64,000 bases of DNA, from the NCBI GenBank assembly GCA_910890315.1, contig CAJVGD010000012.1:248001-312000 (forward strand), read 5' to 3'. Position numbers and translations under genes: made by a program. Of this stretch, positions 61,569 to 64,000 are shown piece by piece. The DNA comes from Serendipita indica DSM 11827. Taxonomy: Eukaryota; Basidiomycota; Agaricomycetes; Sebacinales; Serendipitaceae. The first letter of the stretch is position 1. Each line of letters opens with the position of its first letter. The notes under the pieces are model-generated. The model had not been told where the DNA came from, ran no database searches, and saw only the letters and a list, made by a program, of their open reading frames with translations.

Positions 61569-62330
61569 TGACAAAGTCAGGAAATCTGTGGATGGACAAT
61601 GTGCTCGGGCTGTATTTATTTACTAAAGTGAGGACGTGGCGAAAACGTCGTCGGCGTCAAAAGTACCTCACAGCGTACACGCTTCCATAAAAACTTCAAT
61701 AAAACGCAGGATGGTGATACGGTCTTGCATTCGCTGTTTCGAAATGACAGGATCGTGGCGTAGAGCCAGAAGTGTGAGCTACTATCGGCAGTTATATCGT
61801 AGATGAGGGGTGTATATGTGTGAGTGTGTCAAAAAGACACTCCAAGGAGTGAAACTACTAGTAGGGGGTGAATGTATGACGGTGGTATGCAGTTAGAGCG
61901 TCAATGCGCAGCATGAACGCGTGCGTAGGGTATGTGTTGTGTCGAACAGAGTAGTAGTAAAACAAATGGCTAGTGTGAGTGATCATGTATGATCGTGAAG
62001 AGTAGCGAGCCATGAAGCACCAAAGGATAGGAGAAAAAATCAGGAATTACAGCGTCGTGCGTGAGTAAGCACGAGTTGGGCATTTTGGTGTACCGTTTGA
62101 GCATCGGAGAAGGGACCTTCTCCGCGAGAGCGTAATGCATTGGAGGATGACCCAAAAGAGAAGTGAGAAAGAGGGAAAAAGGAGGGCTGTCCCAACCAAG
62201 GCTCCGAGAGCGGTGAGGGTTGACGGTTGAGAAGACGGAAGAGGACGCTAACCGAGGGGAACAGAAAGCAGTAGGGATACGGAAGCGGGGAGGTAAGGGA
62301 GTGTCGGAACCTCATCGACGATCTACACCT
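61569..62330. other. Intergenic, F-box gene promoter and homeobox-gene 3' flank
   Basis: About 760 bases between two minus-strand genes. A perfect 14-base hairpin-capable element, CACTCCAAGGAGTG, lies at 61838-61851, in what is probably the 3' UTR or terminator region of the homeobox gene. Nothing else recognised. Confidence 0.45.
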
Positions 62331-63949
62331 TTATGCGTATGTGTAGCCGACTGGAGCTTGCTGGTAGGGAGCGAAGGAAGGTTGAATGTTGTACGGTTGC
62401 TCGACATTGGCATAGCTTGGGACGATGTTTGCATCACGGCTGTAAACGTATCGCTCATAAGCATACGACTCGGACGGATATGGCTTGGCGTCGTCCGAGT
62501 ATGCCGATGACCACGACTGTGGGTACGCGACATTGTCCACGTACTCGACTTTGGCCTCGAGACATTGAGCAGAGTCGGAGCGAGGTGAGGATTGAGCAAA
62601 AGTAGCCGAGAGCGGGGAGTATCCGCGGCTAGACATGCCGCCCTGAGTCAACGCGTTCCTAGAATAGAGTCAGTGACCTGTTTCACCAAAAGTAAAAAAA
62701 ACGAGGGATACGTACGAACCACGTCGTTGTTCAGGTTGCCATCCCGTTGGGGCGCCAACCACTTCTTCTTCGTACCCGTGTTCATTAAATGAAGCGACCG
62801 AGCCATAGTGTGAGAGACTCGATGGGGTGTCGCTTCCGGAGACGGAGCGAATGTGCGAAAAGGTTGCCTCCGTTTCCCTGTCTGCATCTGGGCGAGCGGG
62901 CATGCCAAACACAAAGTCCGATGCAGGCAGAGGCCCTGCGGAAATACCCGAGGCGCTGGACGAATAAGAAGATGGATACATTGGGTGGCTTTGCTGGGGA
63001 TACAAGATGCCGTTGATGCTTGCGTAAGTCGTCAGGGACAAGTTGGAGTTGTCGACACTGGTGAGAAATGCGGGAGAAGAATTGGAACGCTGGTGTTGGA
63101 AGTCTTGCGAGTACGGGACGGCCTGGATGTGCGGGAGCGATCCGCGTGGCGCAAAAATATGCCTTGGATATGCAAGGGGTTGTTGGCTGGAACCATTGTC
63201 AGAGCCATAGTTGACCGACTCTACGATTGCGTCGTGTTGCGAGTAGAGAGCATCGATGGGGCTGGTCACGCTCGAGGTCGGGTGCGACGAAAGCGGACTG
63301 AGAACGTCAGACTGGACATATGTGCCTATCGAGTCGACAGGCGAGGTGACGTTTGGCGTGTCCATGGGCGAAGAAGTCTCGATCGCGTCCGCGGGTCCTG
63401 CGGCCATATCCTTGGGCTGTTGCTCTTCCAGGCTCTTTTGAGCACGTTTTGCAAGTGTCTTATCCTTTGCACGTCTAGCTGGTGCGTGAGAAATGGGATC
63501 TCGATCTATTTGCCAATGGGGACAAACCTGTTTTGGAACCAGACCTGGACGTTGCGCGGGGTCATGTCCAGCTGGACGGCGAGTGTCTTGCGGAGATTGC
63601 CGTCTGGCTTTTGCGTGGTGCGGAACGTCTCTTCGAGCACCTTGAGCTGCTGACGGGTTGTCCTCTTGCGATGCTTGACCTCGTTTGGTCTATAGGAAAA
63701 GAATGAAGACTGCTTCCATTCAGTTCCGTCTAGACGGCCGACATGCTGGGGCACGAGATCGGAGCCGGTCGGATAACCCGTAAAGGACTGTTGATGCGCT
63801 GGGAGCGAGCTAGGATAAGTAAAGTCGACAATGCCTTCAAATGGTGGGGCTGCGTGGGACTGGGCCATTGGGGGCCGTGGGTACGCAGACGGGACAGCCG
63901 CCGAAATCGCTTGCAAGTTTCGGTGTGCGGGGGCTTGGAAGGAGGCTAG
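62331..63949 (-). CDS. Homeobox transcription factor, 5' end beyond the window
   Basis: The homeodomain reads KHRKRTTRQQLKVLEETFRT, then QKPDGNLRKTLAVQLDMTPR and NVQVWFQNR spliced (GTTTGT..GCTAG) to RAKDKTLAKRAQKSLEEQQ. The recognition helix keeps W-F-x-N-R. The linker and C-terminus are Ser/Pro/Tyr-rich (SPIDALYSQH, SSYSSSASGIS) as in fungal activators, ending QAPVGYTYA at 62331. A second intron lies near 62650-62715. No ATG starts the frame: a TTCTAG acceptor with a GCTGATA branch site at about 63950 shows that the first exon lies to the right of the window. Typical spacing; not a mating-type HD1/HD2 form as far as I can tell. Confidence 0.88.
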
Positions 63950-64000
63950 AAGGAGGCAGACTATCAGCCCTGCGGCGATACTGATGGGCCTAGGTGGCTA

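Noticed and set aside
61838-61851. Hairpin CACTCCAAGGAGTG as a regulatory element
   Set aside because: A perfect but very short stem with a 2-base loop; such elements arise by chance and no partner motif is seen.

Overview
This window is nuclear DNA of a filamentous basidiomycete, most likely an Agaricomycete. The Ceratobasidiaceae/Rhizoctonia group is my best guess from the family mix, but that is an inference. Genes are dense, lie on both strands, and are cut by many short introns of about 45-65 nt with fungal-type branch points. Repertoires typical of these fungi are present: NB-ARC-TPR NLR-like proteins, BTB and F-box proteins, an E2-like/F-box fusion and a homeobox factor. I saw no transposon, virus-like element, CRISPR array or complete RNA gene; the only RNA-gene trace is a weak 5S rRNA-like fragment near 26.98 kb.

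Layout. 0-16 kb: edge fragment of an unknown gene (-), ERV2-like sulfhydryl oxidase (-), Ser-rich single-pass membrane protein (-), PMR1-type Ca2+/Mn2+ ATPase (+), Asp/Glu-racemase-like Dcg1 protein (+), calcineurin A (+), secreted SurE-like phosphatase (+), small membrane protein (-), alpha-arrestin-like protein (-). 16.6-25.7 kb: very large ribosome-biogenesis gene UTP20 (+), then a small mitochondrial-type protein (-). 26-36 kb, accessory: three BTB/POZ genes (-), one with a frame break, an E2-like/F-box-like fusion (-), a DUF6593-like protein (-) and a CHZ1-like histone chaperone (-). 36.4-46.7 kb, accessory: a tandem array of NLR-like genes with an alpha/beta-hydrolase-like domain, NB-ARC and TPRs (two long decayed copies and one relic), interleaved with pieces of a HAD hydrolase gene that was duplicated with them. 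47-64 kb, conserved again: EOS1-like (-), PRL1/PLRG1 splicing factor (-) head to head with a prolidase (+), DENN-type LCHN protein (-), PI-specific phospholipase C (-), beta-COP (-), an F-box protein (-) and a homeobox transcription factor (-) running off the right edge.

Themes. Three calcium-linked genes (PMR1 pump, calcineurin A, PLC) share the window; PMR1 and calcineurin act in one homeostasis loop in other fungi. Secretory functions recur (ERV2, PMR1, EOS1, beta-COP). The 26-33.7 kb stretch is rich in ubiquitin-ligase-type folds (BTB, E2-like, F-box). Points worth a second look are the E2/F-box fusion with an apparently intact catalytic Cys, the NLR array with ten near-identical 126-nt TPR units in one copy and a Ser-to-Asp change in the hydrolase elbow, GC-AG introns of exactly 45 nt, a calcineurin A with a one-residue deletion in its docking strand, and frame breaks in UTP20 and a BTB gene that are either assembly errors or real lesions.

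Exon joins were worked out by eye from splice signals and family similarity, so internal boundaries are approximate unless stated.
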